A stretch of 64,000 bases of DNA from Orobanche coerulescens (GCA_033398695.1 CM065801.1:434001-498000), one strand, 5' to 3'; positions 1-11,191 are shown, counted from the first letter of the stretch. The notes: generated by a model from the sequence alone, not told the origin. Translations and numbers: made by a program.

Positions 1-858
1 TTCTTCCCTTGGCCTCGAAGGAGGACAGGCCTTCCGATATTTATAGAAGAGAGGGGAACTTGTCCCTGAATCCTGTCTTTGATTGAGGGAGATCCCTGAT
101 TTTCAGGGGTATGTCCCTGAAAATCAGGGATTCTACTTTAATGATGAAATCCCAGCTTTCCAGGGACCTTGTCCTTTTTGAGCTGGACTCTTTCTAGCTT
201 GCCTAATTGACGATGCCGAGGTCTATCTGGTTATGAGCTCAGAAAATAGACTTGGGGGTCGGATCTCCTTTTCGAGAAAGTTCTTCTCTGGGAATGCCAA
301 GCTCATCCGCCCTCCGACCTACTCCAGGTCGGTAGTTCAGTTGGGTTTGCTTAAGAGCTGGGTTTAGTAGACCAAGTTCTTTAACAGACCTGAATATGAT
401 GTCTTCTAGGAGAGCTGACATGTGGGATGACCTGCTGGTCTAGACCTGGCAGGTCTACACCTGTTGGGGGTAGACTTGTAGGGACCGAGCTGCACCTAGT
501 AGAGCTAGGCTCTGAGCTCCACTCTCCAAGTTTACTGTTTTAGACTTGGCAGGTCTACACCTGTTGGGGGTAGACTTGTAGGGACCGAGCTGCACCTAGT
601 AGAGCTAGGCTCTGAGCTCCACTCTCCAAGCTTGCTGTTATGGACTTGGCAGGTCTACACGTGTTGGGAGTAGAATTGTAGGGACCGAGCTGCACCTAGT
701 AGAGCTAGGCTCTGAGCTCCACTCTCTAAGTTGTATACTAGGTCGGTGGGATATACTGGAACTTCACACAATAAGCTGGGTCTTTTGTAATCGGACTTTG
801 TTCCGCTATTTCGAGATGAACCGCAATAAACCGAGCAGGTATATTTTGGGTCATATCA
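1..858 (-). repeat. 3' LTR (truncated by window edge)
   Basis: Matches 2711-3566 nearly base for base and ends in the same CATATCA. It contains three head-to-tail copies of a roughly 100-bp unit (about 443-735) with GTCTACACC and GTAGACTTG as landmarks. It also contains the inverted repeat at 94-108 and 115-129. In minus orientation the tandem units and the inverted repeat are upstream of the TATA position, so they fall in U3. Confidence 0.85.
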
Positions 859-873
859 GCCAGTCTCCCCTAC
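859..873 (-). other. Polypurine tract of the minus-strand element
   Basis: On the minus strand GTAGGGGAGACTGGC lies directly before the TGATATGACC start of the 3' LTR. This is the expected plus-strand primer position and fixes the element's orientation together with the PBS at the other end. Confidence 0.7.
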
Positions 874-1179
874 TCTAGTCGAGCGAAGAATGAGACCGAG
901 TAGAGTAGACTAAATATTTATTTATTTTTTATTATTTTTTATTTTTTTATCCATAAGCGCAAAAAGTTAAGCTCTAAAACATGACAAGACCCAATGCAGT
1001 TGTTCAAAGCTAAGAGTACAATAAGCGGCCTCATAGACACACTGCCTTGGACTCGTGATATAGATGGGGCGATCTTAAGATCGAGGTGCTGATAGGCTAA
1101 GCCAAGACCAAGAGGAAAGGATTCCGAGCTGAGGCCTTCTATACCGAGAGACATGGCAGAGGCCGAGCTAAGTTGTATA

Positions 1180-2212
1180 TTAAGGGCAGTTCACCCGATC
1201 AAGTTTTTGGGCAGGTCACCCAATCTTCGAATTTTAGGGCAGTTCACCCGATCAAATTTATGGGCAGGTCACCCAGTCTTCAAATTTGAGGGCAGCTCAC
1301 CCGATCAAATTTATGGGCAGGTTACCCAGTCTTCAAATTTGAGGGCAGCTCACCCGATCAAATTTATGGGCAGGTCACCCAGTCTTCAAATTTGAGGGCA
1401 GCTCACCCGATCAAATTTATGGGCAGGTCACCCAGTCTTCAAATTTGAGGGCAGTTCACCCGATCAAATTTTTAAAATTTGAGGGCAACTCACCCGATCA
1501 AATTTATGGGCAGGTCACTCAGTCTTCAAATTTGAGGGCAGCCACCCGATCAAATTTATGGGCAGGTCACCCAGTCTTCAAATTTGAGGGCACTTCACCC
1601 GATCAAATTTATGGGCAGGTCACCCAGTCTTCAAATTTGAGGGCAGTTCACCCGATCAAATTTATGGGCAGGTCACCCAGTCTTCAAATTTGAGGGCAGT
1701 TCACCCGATCAAATTAATGGGCAGGCCACCCAGTCTTCTAATTTGAGGGCAGTTCACCCGATCAAATTAATGGGCAGGTCACTCAGTCTTCAAATTTGAA
1801 GGCAGTTCACCCGATCAAATTTATGGGCACGTCACCCAGTCTTCAAATTTGAGGGCAGTTCACCCGATTAAATTTATGGGCAGGTCACCCAGTCTTCAAA
1901 TTTGAGGGCAGGTCACCCAGTCTTCAAATTTGAGGGCAGTTCACCCGATCAAATTAATGGGCAGGTCACCCAGTCTTCTAATTTGAGGGCAGATCACCCG
2001 ATCAAATTAATGGGCAGGTCACCCAGTCTTCTAATTTGAGGGCAGTTCACCCGATCAAATTAATGGGCAGGTCACACAGTCTTCAAATTTGAAGGCAGTT
2101 CACCCGATCAAATTTATGGGCAGGTCACCCAGTCTTCAAATTTGAGGGCAGTTCACCCGATCAAATTTATGGGCAGGTCACCCAGTCTTCAAATTTGAGG
2201 GCAGCTCACCCA
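1180..2212. repeat. 53-bp tandem array (about 19 units) inside the LTR element
   Basis: The unit is about 53 bp and recurs at regular spacing. It is two related halves: one with CACCCGATCAAATT and one with GTCACCCAGTCTTCAAATT. Units differ by single bases and small deletions, for example near 1470-1500 and 1545. Because 53 is not a multiple of 3, the short ORFs crossing the array are by-products of the repeat. The array fills most of the internal domain. Confidence 0.95.
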
Positions 2213-2520
2213 ATATAAAGCTGACGTATAACTGCGATTTTAGATCATTTAATTTAGACCTAGAAATAAAAAGTTTTGTCCCGATTCCTATCCAAACCAA
2301 CACATATGTTCTTCTTACCCCATAACTATAAGAAGATATGAAATTTTCTTGAAGAATTTCACCTTGCAGCAATGGATAATGATTAAAACTTATCTCCAAG
2401 GAAAATTCACGGCTGATAAAAACCTATCTTTGCAGCTAATGAAAGAATCCGTGTTTGGTTGAATCCAGGTATGAATAATAAGTCTCACATCTCAACTCAA
2501 TGAATGACTCGATGTCACTC

Positions 2521-2539
2521 GTTCCCACAGACGGCGCCA
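2521..2539 (-). other. Primer-binding site
   Basis: On the minus strand TGGCGCCGTCTGTGGGAAC begins two bases inside the 5' LTR boundary. A TGGCGCC start directly after the 5' LTR is usual for tRNA-primed plant Gypsy-type elements. The specific tRNA was not identified. Confidence 0.75.
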
Positions 2540-2541
2540 CT

Positions 2542-3566
2542 TGATGTATCCGAGCTGATCGGCCACCAAGAATCAGATTGCTCCCTCTGTTCCGAGCTAG
2601 AAAACCACTGGAGTTCCTGTAGAAGACGCCGGAATGGTCCCGGCACAAACTCTCTGATGCTTAAGCTGGAACAGGTTTCTGGAGAAATCCAAATGTAATG
2701 TATGTGTGTTTTCTTCCCTTGGCCTCGAAGGAGGACAGGCCTTCCGATATTTATAGAAGAGAGGGGAACTTGTCCCTGAATCCTGCCTTTGATTGGGGGA
2801 GATCCCTGATTTTCAGGGGTATGTCCCTGAAAATCAGGGATTATACTTTAATGATGAAATCCCAGCTTTCCAGGGACCTTGTCCTTTTTGAGCTGGACTC
2901 TTTCTAGCTTGCCTAATTGACGATGCCGAGATCTATCTGGTTATGAGCTCAGAAAATAGACTTGGGGGTCGGATCTCCTTTTCGAGAAAGTTCTTCTCTG
3001 GGAATGTCAAGCTCATCCGCCCTCCGACCTACTCCAGGTCGGTAGTTCAGTTGGGTTTGCTTAAGAGCTGGGTTTAGTGGACCAAGTTCTTTAACAGACC
3101 TGAATATGATGTCTTCTAGAGAGCCGACTGTGGATGACTCCGCCTGTCTAGACCTGGCAGGTCTACACCTGTTGGGGGTAGACTTGTAGGGACCGAGCTA
3201 CACCTAGTAGAGCTAGGCTCTGAGCTCCACTCTCCAAGTTTGTTGTTTTAGACTTGGCAGGTCTACACCTGTTGGGGGTAGACTTGTAGGGACCGAGCTG
3301 CACCTAGTAGAGCTAGGCTCTGAGCTCCACTCTCCAAGTTTGCTGTTCTGGACTTGGCAGGTCTACACCTGTTGGGGGTAGACTTGTAGGGACCGAGCTG
3401 CACCTAGTAGAGCTAGGCTCTGAGCTCCACTCTCCAAGTTGTATACTAGGTCGGTGGGACCTACTGGAACTTCACACAATAAGCTGGGTCTTTTGTAATC
3501 GGATTTTGTTCCGCTATTTCGAGATGAACCGCAATAAACCGGGTAGGTATATTTTGGGTCATATCA
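2542..3566 (-). repeat. 5' LTR
   Basis: 1025 bp, TG...CA ends. The minus-strand order is AT-rich start, three ~100-bp direct repeats (about 3440 down to 3147), an inverted repeat (2825-2839 with 2804-2818), a TATA box (2748-2755), then R/U5. It differs from the other LTR by few substitutions, which suggests a fairly recent insertion. No divergence value was computed. Confidence 0.85.
2748..2755 (-). promoter_or_regulatory. TATA box of the LTR promoter
   Basis: TATAAATA on the minus strand inside a TCTTCTATAAATATCGG context. About 50 nt upstream lie two copies of a self-complementary word, CCCTGATTTTCAGGG (2804-2818) and CCCTGAAAATCAGGG (2825-2839), which are also reverse complements of each other. 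Confidence 0.55.
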
Positions 3567-3713
3567 TATATATATATATATATATATTTAATTGAATTAT
3601 CTTGCCATGTATAGAATAATCAGTTGTTTTACATACTTTGATTATATATGACATGATGTGATTATAAATTAAATGGCATCTTATGTTATCATCTTACATA
3701 TTGTTCCGTTTAT

Positions 3714-5025
3714 TCCTACTATATACTAAAGGGGTGGGAATAGGGTTGCGTGCCCGATTAAAAAATTCTCCCACCCCCCCTTTTTTTTTCGGTTTTTTTC
3801 TTTTTTTAGGTCGTTTTTTTTACTTTTTTTTTTCTTTTTTTTTTATATATTCTCTCAAAATTCTCCCCCCCTTTTTTTTTTTCCTTTGGTTTTTTTCTTT
3901 CTTTATATTCTATGCACCTCCGGTCGGTTTTTTTTACTTTTTTTTTTCTTTTTTTCTTTCTTTTTATATATTCTCTCTATATAGAAAATTGAGCATATGA
4001 TTAAATATTGTGATGTGTTGTGTACTATGGGAGAAGCCATAGGGTTTCGGGCTTGACTAAATAAATGTAGTGTAGGTAGTGAATAATATATAAAGGAGTA
4101 AATAGAGTAACTTTTTGTTACATTAAAAAATAACAACTTTTTACATGTGTTGTGTGTTACTATTTTGACCTGAATAATATTTTACTTACAAACAAGCAAC
4201 CAGATATATAAATAAGAAAAAACTACTTTAATAGGAAACATTAAAATTTAAATTACTTTGCAAGACATTGTTCTATTTTGAGTAGTAAAATATTTCTCTC
4301 TATTAGAAAAGTAACACTCTGAAACACTTCCAATAATCTCTCTAAATACTATAGGAGAGGAAATAGGTTTCCGTGCATAAATAAAAAATTCATTTCGCCA
4401 TTAAATATAGTTTATCATTTAAAGAAAAGGAGGACATGTGTAGTAGTTTGATGTACCCCTAATAAAAGAAAACATTATGTATTAAAAAACGAAAAAAAGG
4501 GCGGTTGCATAAATACCTAGCCCACCTAGCGAAGAGACAATATTAAAAAAAAAAATTTAAAAAAAAAATTTAAATAAATAAAATAAAACAAATAAATAAA
4601 TAAATAAGAAATTACAAAACAATCATTGAACCTTTTAATATTTAAGATTTTTTTATATAACAGACTTTATTTCCCAAATATATAATAAATACCTAGCGAA
4701 GAGCCAATATATAAAAAAAATACTGAGAAAAAGGTCTTTCGATAACGAACAAAACAAGCTCAATCTTGATATGGTTTTGACGTACGTATAATTTCATAAA
4801 AAGTGTTGAAATTAACCCCGCCGCTATACAATGGTGCCCGACCAAATATAATAACTACAAATATAGCTTGACACAATATTTATTGCAAACAAATACAACA
4901 CGTGTCGTTAAAAAACATACCATGATCTCACAACGAAGAGCTCTTTCCAAATATTATTCGTAAATGATTATTGCAAAAATTTCTCGAAAAATCCCGCTGC
5001 AACGCAGCGTGCGTCTTCATACTTG
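3714..5025 (+). mobile_element. Candidate non-autonomous Helitron
   Basis: The left end, TCCTACTATATACTAAAGGG, resembles TC-starting plant Helitron 5' ends. The right end has a perfect 6-bp stem with a 3-nt loop (CGCTGC-AAC-GCAGCG, 4995-5009), then 16 nt to CTTG followed by T. Helitrons normally end CTRR, so CTTG is one mismatch, and the base before the left end is T rather than A. Two internal stretches (about 4020 and 4340) resemble the left terminus and may be older copies. 3770-3980 is a duplicated T/C-rich tract. No protein-coding content was seen; the T-rich ORF in this stretch is low complexity. Confidence 0.45.
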
Positions 5026-5513
5026 TTAAACACTATAAGAGGTAATTATGTGATTATTTAATCTTTAATATTTATTTTATAAATGGGGTTCTCATGATTA
5101 GCATAATTCAAAATCACAGCATTATGTGTGATGCATAATTCATCACTAATAATTTTTACAGACAAATTTGCCTACTTTAATTTCTTAATTTAAAATTAAT
5201 TAATGATAAATTTTGTAAATTATTTTATACGAAATTTATTTTATGTTGATTTTATTAAGAAATCAATTTATGAGGCAATTTAAGAGTATTATTTTGGAGA
5301 AAACTTCTGAAATAATTTATTTTTATGTGATAAAATTAATTCAAGTTGAATTATTTTTGTCCATGGATGAATTTATTCTATGGATATTTTAATTTATCAA
5401 TTAAGACACTTAAGCACAATAACCTTTAATTAATAATATTATGTAATTTAGGTGACTGCCCACATGAGAGCCTAAAAATTACATTATTATTCGTATTATG
5501 TAATTGCTGTTTT
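5026..5513. other. AT-rich stretch without visible gene
   Basis: Very AT-rich DNA between the Helitron-like element and the Copia fragment. No ORF of note, no recognisable RNA gene and no terminal repeats were found. Confidence 0.6.
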
Positions 5514-5701
5514 TTATAAACTTCAACTTAAACATCAAGATGCTGAAATTCATCTCACCTTTCATGATAAAGAAACAAAACGTAAGTCATCTAAAAATGA
5601 CACTTACTTCATGTGGCATCAAAGACTAGGTCATATCTCAAATGAACGGATCAAAAGACTATTAAAAGATGGCATTCTTCCTGATCTAGATTTTAATAAT
5701 A
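5514..5701 (+). pseudogene. Copia pol fragment, gag-pre-integrase part
   Basis: One frame reads through a degenerate gag-pre-integrase domain with the diagnostic MWHQRLGHIS and a following LLKDGILPDLDF. This zinc-binding segment precedes integrase in Copia polyproteins. It stops abruptly at 5701, where Helitron sequence begins, and the same frame resumes at 11949 with a CVDCIKGK zinc-knuckle half. The two pieces are therefore one ORF split by an insertion. There is no start codon, LTR or remaining gag upstream, so this is an old truncated copy. Confidence 0.85.
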
Positions 5702-5717
5702 CGAGGCATTATCCAAC

Positions 5718-5732
5718 CCGTGCGATGCACGG
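5718..5732 (-). other. Helitron 3'-terminal hairpin
   Basis: Perfect 6-bp stem, 3-nt loop (CCGTGC/GCACGG). It lies 16 nt from the inferred 3' end, as expected for the Helitron termination signal. Degenerate relatives occur at about 11326 and 11627 in the tandem copies. Confidence 0.65.
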
Positions 5733-6215
5733 TCTTTGGTTGAATATCTACGTGTTTTGTACGTAATGTTGGGGCAGACGGTTGAATGAGCAGATGGCAG
5801 AATTCACTATAAGAATAAACGTCAAAGACTTCGGATAGTATTTGAAGTAAAAACGTTATAATTACCGAAGTCTATGTTCGTGTAGTAAAAGGTATACTTT
5901 AGACTTTGATTTTTATGCAAAGTCTAATATCCTAATAACCGAAGTCTATCTCGGTTTTTTTTAATTATGATCCAAATGCGGGGGTAAGTGAAGTAAAAGA
6001 ATGTCTCTAACTTTGTTATTTTATAATTGGCGTAGTAAAAAAGGATTTTTTACTTCAGTTATTGTATAATATATATTAGTATTTTCTGCAGTAATATATA
6101 TTAATATTTCACATTTCAATTTAAAATTCATTGCCAAAATCTACATTCACCTATAACTAACCATCAACCACAAGAACTCAATAATATAAGAACCGATAAT
6201 TTCATATCATCCCAT

Positions 6216-6530
6216 CTAAAAAAATAACATGCGTTCCAACCAATTCAAAACCAGATACATATCATAATAAAGACAAAGAATGTGTAATAAAATTCTATCT
6301 ATTTCATCATGAACACCACAAATAGGACAAAAAGGATTTAAAAAGATCATATACTTCGAAACGACCAAGTCTCTCTTCAGCACATCATTGTTTTTCATCA
6401 GACGATCATACTTATCAACTTTCTTCTTCAAATCTTCAACATCGGCACGTGAAGTAAACAAATCCACATAATCACTTTGTTGCTGGTTTAATAAATCTTC
6501 TTCCCCAATAAAGAAATTATAAGGTTTTGC
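6216..6530 (-). pseudogene. Exon-like unknown fragment in the CACTA element
   Basis: An open stretch begins after a plausible splice acceptor (CTTTCAG before 6530) and runs about 100 codons. The first part is acidic and helical with a lysine-rich run (DLKKKVDKYDRL). The later part holds CPICG followed by HDEIDRILLHILC, vaguely like the zinc-binding tail of plant LINE reverse transcriptases. I do not recognise the gene. Its position beside captured SCPL exons on the same strand suggests another captured exon, but it may be an unrelated open frame. Confidence 0.3.
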
Positions 6531-6903
6531 CTGAAAGCCAAAATTATATTACCAACTAAAACATGTTAGCATAACGTGTCGTAACACACACATACTACAA
6601 TATTATCAAACAGTCAAAAATAACTTCTACTCAAGCGAGCAATGATGTGTTTTTCCTGCACAATCTTCTCGACAGCAAAAATATAAACATAATTCATGTT
6701 GGGAGACGGTCAAGAAAGACACCTTCCAAACAAATTTTTTGCTGCACTTGTACTTCCCTAGACGTAATAGTCAATATTTTCACAACAAAATCACTTCACC
6801 AGCAATTATTATCCCTTCATTTATAATAGAACCATGCATATATGGAGAAAGATTTAAGAAACTAATGCCACTTGCTACAAATTAAGGTATTTGATAAACT
6901 TAC

Positions 6904-7610
6904 CTACTGCACATGGACCAGTTGTATGGCAGATTGGTTCGATTTGCATGAGAGCCTTCTGAACCTCTGGAAGGTTAAAGTAGAAGTGCCTCTCGTAGCT
7001 CATGCAAACATCTACACCAATACTAGTCTTTGTTGCCTGCAATTTCATAGTGCATTGTTCATCCTTTTTTTTTCATTTTTTTAGCCCATGATTTAGAAAA
7101 TCAGACAAAATATGATACATAAAATGTACCATCTTTTTGAGTCTAATCTCTTGCTCCACTATCGCCGGATAGCACACATCAAGAATAACATCATAACTAT
7201 TTATATAATCACCAACAATCTTGTTTGTCTCGGATACAGCATTGTTACATGATGCAGACACATTGTGTGGATTTTCCAATGTGTAATTTTCAAAATCACA
7301 ATCGTTCATAATGGTGAGTCCAATTTCATCGGAAATCATTCCGTGCGACCATAAAAACTCATAAGTTGATGGAACAGCACGGTCGAGCCTTAGAAGTGGA
7401 TTCCCAATCTAAGCCAAGATAACCATTCACATATAAGCCCAATACGTGAAAAAGATTAAAAGCAAGTTTCTGTAAAGTCAGAAAAAATGAATAAAGACAG
7501 AAAGGTTGAGCAAATATTTTCTAACAGCAACCCCTTTAATGTTAAACTTGAATTTCTGGAGTGTTTATTGTAGTCCAGAAGAGCAACAGCTAACTGGGGG
7601 ATGTAATGTC
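6904..7610 (-). pseudogene. Captured serine carboxypeptidase-like (SCPL) gene fragment
   Basis: Three consecutive exons with introns are recognisable. 7610-7524 contains GHYIPQLA, the segment just after the catalytic-serine region in SCPL enzymes. 7408-7130 begins [10 protein letters not shown] and continues through [11 protein letters not shown] and [17 protein letters not shown]. 7036-6904 contains IGVDVCMSYERHFYFNLPEVQKAL. Intron borders (TTAG before 7408, TTGCAG before 7036, GTAAGT after 6904) are retained, so capture was at DNA level. It is broken: one frameshift lies near 7545, a one-base deletion follows QKAL, and the first donor is poor. The N-terminal part with the nucleophile serine and the C-terminal Asp/His part are absent. 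It resembles the SCPL42/45 group. No function is expected as protein. Confidence 0.85.
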
Positions 7611-7820
7611 CTATCGAGAAAAACAATGTGAGAAAATAGAAAATCAAGGAGCAACTTTGGATGATAATTTTGTTTTATTTTTTTGAGAAACAATATGATT
7701 ATCTACGAACCATGTTCACTGATGTACGTGTTGATATACAATATCAATCACACAATCACTTTTAGACTCTAACTTGATCACTCCCCTTGAAATTAAAAGT
7801 TAACACATTACGTTACTTAC

Positions 7821-10140
7821 ACTATGGTCTTGTTAGACTTATTTTTAACAAGGAGATCCACAAGCTGCGATGATTTCTTTTCTGCCTCACACACAATATA
7901 CTGTACAAAAGGTGTACAGTTAAATGAGAAATAAATGAATTAAAAAATAAATAAAAACTGCTATGTATGTGACATTTAGTTTTTTATAATTAAGTTTAAG
8001 AGCATGCCTCAATGGCAAGGCCGAAAGGTGTTTTGGAGTGTTGTGACTTTGTTTCTGCATGTACTTCAACCCTCACAGGATTCCTCAAACCAGCCCTGAC
8101 AAGCTCTTCAACTGCCTCAGTCTGAGTAGCCGAAAAAAGACCAGTTCTTCGGAGCTTTGGCAACTGAGATATAATATCAGTTAGCTTCTTTTGGAAATCT
8201 ATTCCCAACAGCCTATCAGCCTCATCTAAAATCAGAATCTTCATGAAAATTCATACAACATAAGCCGATTCCATCATCCTATCAATCCAATACCACTAAA
8301 CACAGTGCCAAGCTCCGAAAATGCATAACTCAAAATCTCGGAAGTCCAGATTCTCCATGCGCTCCATTATGTCATATATCCTACCCACGGTGCCAATCAA
8401 CACATTGCCTCCTTCCACCTCTATTTGCTTCACATCAGCTTTCACTTGCCGCCCACCAACCAACAGCACACACTTGAAATTTAATATATCTTGTGGTCAG
8501 GAAATAAAGATCATATTTCCAATTCAGCTAATTTGATGCAGACTTGAGGGGTCATAGAGAAAGAAGCTCACATCTAATATTGTCTTGTAGTCACAGAACA
8601 AAGATCTTATGTTTCCTTTAATATGACTCGAATTTATTTTGTTCTTACAAGTTTATAAGAAATTTATATGCATGCAACTGCAGATAAACCAAGAACAATA
8701 AATCTAACTTCATTTTGTTACTACAAGTCTTTGATTACCTCAAGAAAGCCAAATACTTTGTGTGTGTATTGCTGCACAAATTCTCCACGGCATCTTTCAG
8801 ATCCAAAAGCTCAAATGATTTTTCTTATCCCCTACAAGATAATCAGTTACAATTTTGTTATGGATGGTAAGACAAGAAAATTGATAATGCAAAATTACTT
8901 TAAAAGATGACCGAGAACGACAAGAGCCACTGATTGAGGTGCAAAAAATGAAGCAAATTAAGTTATGAAATAACACTCAAGTTGAGAAGTATCTAAACCT
9001 CTTTAACAAATTCAATATGCAACCTTGTGGCGAACATAACATGCTTTTGCTCAATTCAGTTCTCCTGAGATAGATCTTAGCCTAACTGTATCTAATGGAA
9101 TATACCCCCGTTCCCCAACCCAAAAACAATCCCCAGAGAGAAAGAAGGGGGTGGGGGGAGGGCGCTACTCCCGAATTCTAGTGAGAAATCGACCACCCAA
9201 AGCATTTTTAAAACAAATAGTACAATCTCCGGGGTAAAGGATAGAACCTCAAAACATTCAGTGTTATTTAAATCTCGCAGCACGATATTAGGCAATAACT
9301 CGAAATGCAGACTCCTCCGAGTTTCAAGCAACTCGTCCCCATCCTACAGCTATTGCCGTCTTTCCGTATAATAATTTCATCAAATTGAAGTAGATTTAGC
9401 TAAGAGGGGTGTAAGATGAAAACGGAGATTCGTAAAATCTAGAAGAGAAGCATAGTCAGCAGTAGTTTTTTTTCTTATTTATACCTATTCAGTCTTTGAC
9501 TGGTAGATGGTGTCGATCTTGGACTGAAACATTTGTAACTCTTCAAACTGAATAAAACCCATCATCTCTCTGCAGCTAACAAACACAAAGATCAAAGCTT
9601 CTGTAAACTATACAAATCCTAAATTCCCTGAGTAGCTAAAAATATACACATCAAATTCTGTAAATTAAATAAACCTGAATCTCTCTTATTAGCTAAAAAA
9701 AAACTCAAAGCTGTGAAGATTAACTAATTCTGTCAATTAAATAAAATCAAATTTTGCTGTGTAGCTAAAAAACCTAGAGATCAATGCTCGAAGATAACCT
9801 ATTTCTCTAAATTGAATAAACCCCAATTTCTCAGTCGCAACTAATAAAGATTGAAGCTTTTGATAATTACCTTGTTGGGTTTGGGATTGGTGGAAGCTCG
9901 ACGGAGAATCTCGACCACTGGGAGCATGAAGGCAAGGGTTTTTCCCGAGCTGGTGGAGGCGTCGACGACGACGTCCTTGAAACTGCATAGCAACAGGATA
10001 GTGGCTGCCTGAACTGAAGTGCAGAACTCGAAGCCGCCTTGGGTGAGGGCTTCGAGCACCGGCTCGGAGAGCGGAGGGTTGAGATTGGAGAATCGCGTGG
10101 TACTTAACGCACCGTTGGGGTTGGAGGAGTTCTGGTCCAT
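7821..10140 (-). pseudogene. Captured DEAD-box RNA helicase (RH18/Spb4-like) gene fragment
   Basis: Exon 1 (10140-9871) encodes [13 protein letters not shown], the Q-motif region and a P-loop. Further exons are at 8472-8329 ([11 protein letters not shown]), 8238-8008 (ILDEADRLL, then [11 protein letters not shown]) and 7900-7821 (YIVCEAEKKSSQLVDLL). Order and spacing match RH18-type ATP-dependent RNA helicases, whose relatives act in 60S ribosome assembly. Decay is evident. The P-loop reads STSSGKT rather than the usual ATGSGKT, motif Ib reads TVGR rather than TPGR, two donors are changed (GCATGC and TTATGC), and the exon with motif Ia was not found. The C-terminal RecA domain is missing. Two flanking captured genes on one strand indicate serial capture or capture of a neighbouring pair. 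Confidence 0.85.
8473..9870 (-). other. Intron-like and unassigned DNA between helicase exons
   Basis: Lies between captured exon 1 and the LLVGG exon. No motif Ia (PTREL) coding was found. Short open frames exist, for example at 9092-9331 and around 9500-9590 and 8745-8830, but none was recognised. Confidence 0.4.
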
Positions 10141-10409
10141 TGAAAGTGCGGCGGTATAGGAGCGAGGTTGGCAATGACGAAAAGGTTTTATATTTTGATT
10201 ATGTATGTGTTGTCGGATTTAGGGGTTTAGTCCGTTTAACATTGAACGACATGCCGTTTCCATCAGTGGAGGATTCTAACATTGGACTCATGAAGATCGC
10301 AAACTATATTTTTTAGGACGGGGCCTATACATTTCAGTGAAGATTATGTTTTAGAAACCGCTTATAAATTGCATAACCTTGATTTCTTTTGGAAGACATC
10401 TACAAATTA

Positions 10410-10671
10410 CTCCCTTCGTACCTTAATACTAGTTTGTAAAATACATGTCATTTTTTATTTTTCATACAAATTTATAAAAAAAATTCCAAGAATATCCTTA
10501 ATTTATTATGGGCTCTACAACTTCAATATATACAAACACATTAATTAATATAAATGATTTATTAAATTAATATAATTAATAAGATCAAATATGAAATTAA
10601 CTAATTATCATTAAATTTTCTTAATATTTGTGTAATTTTAAAACATGATTAATATTAAGGGACGGAGAGAG
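10410..10671. mobile_element. Stowaway-like MITE inside the CACTA element
   Basis: The ends CTCCCTTCGTACCTTAATAC and (reverse complement) CTCTCTCCGTCCCTTAATAT are inverted relatives of the CTCCCTCCGTCCC terminus of plant Tc1/mariner MITEs. TA flanks both sides. About 262 bp, AT-rich, no ORF. It sits upstream of captured helicase exon 1, either brought with the host promoter or inserted later. Confidence 0.75.
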
Positions 10672-11191
10672 TATTATTGAGAAAACGATACAAACAATCA
10701 TTGACCTTGTAATTTAACTCTTTCTTGTTTCACCTATTTAAATTAACATATCCACTACTGTAAAAATTCACCAGAAACCCGTTGATTGTGCACGTGGTAT
10801 AATGCGACTTCTTAAAACTAACACAAATTATACACTTCTCATCCAAACCCGTTGATTTGCTAAGTGTTTTATTGGAGCCCAAATGAAAAAAATTGAACCT
10901 CGAAATATTAATTCTGAGTCTCAAGACATACACTTTGCTATTGTAAATTTTTTTGGTAAAAAATAAAATTTCACACTTTTTACTTTAGTAATTATCAAAT
11001 TAGCGAAGCCTTTGTAACTTAAAATTTCTAACTAGCTCCTGCTTTTTTGTTTGGTACCATTTACTGAAGTCTATGTGAGTTTTTTACTTCAATAAATTGA
11101 AAAGCGAAGTTGTTGTTTGTTTTTACTTTGCTAATATACATTACCGAAGTGAGACGTACCTAAGTCTTTGATGTTTATTCTACTAGTGATT

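Larger units (their letters stand above)
1..3566 (-). mobile_element. Non-autonomous LTR retrotransposon (LARD/TRIM-like), cut by window start
   Basis: Two near-identical direct repeats (1-858 and 2542-3566) flank 1.7 kb with no retroelement coding potential. Read on the minus strand, the order is 5' LTR (2542-3566), a primer-binding site beginning TGGCGCC, a non-coding body dominated by a tandem array, a purine-rich tract, then the 3' LTR. The LTR ends are TG...CA. No gag or pol motif was seen in any frame, so mobility would need proteins supplied in trans. About 170 bp of the 3' LTR lie outside the window, so the second target-site copy cannot be checked. A TA microsatellite follows directly at 3566. 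The PBS resembles those of plant Gypsy elements, but the superfamily is inferred. Confidence 0.85.
5805..11188. mobile_element. Non-autonomous CACTA element carrying host gene fragments (Pack-CACTA)
   Basis: The left end, CACTATAAGAATAAACGTCA, and the reverse complement of the right end, CACTAGTAGAATAAACATCA, form a terminal inverted repeat that continues with CAAAGACTT. Both sides carry the 3-bp duplication ATT (5802-5804 and 11189-11191). Subterminal regions repeat short words such as ACCGAAGT, CTTCGG and GAAGTAAAA in both orientations, as CACTA transposases require. An unoccupied copy of the target at about 11481-11510 contains the flanks joined through a single ATT. No transposase was found. 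The interior holds exon-intron pieces of two or three host genes, all on the minus strand, and a Stowaway-like MITE. Confidence 0.88.

Noticed and set aside
1153..1693. Two open frames across the 53-bp array
   Set aside because: They translate the tandem repeat itself; the period is not a multiple of three and no family is recognised.
1180..2212. Regular repeats that superficially resemble a CRISPR array
   Set aside because: Units are contiguous tandem copies without unique spacers, and the DNA is from a plant.
3683..4000. 105-codon Phe-rich frame
   Set aside because: Produced by T-homopolymer tracts in the Helitron-like element.
9092..9331. 79-codon frame within the captured helicase region
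   Set aside because: Lies in intron-like DNA, no recognisable similarity or splice context.
10753..10775. CACTACTGTAAAAATTC as a CACTA terminus
   Set aside because: The 5805/11188 pair has matching inverted repeats, an ATT duplication and an empty site. The flank of 10753 (ATC) gives no matching duplication.
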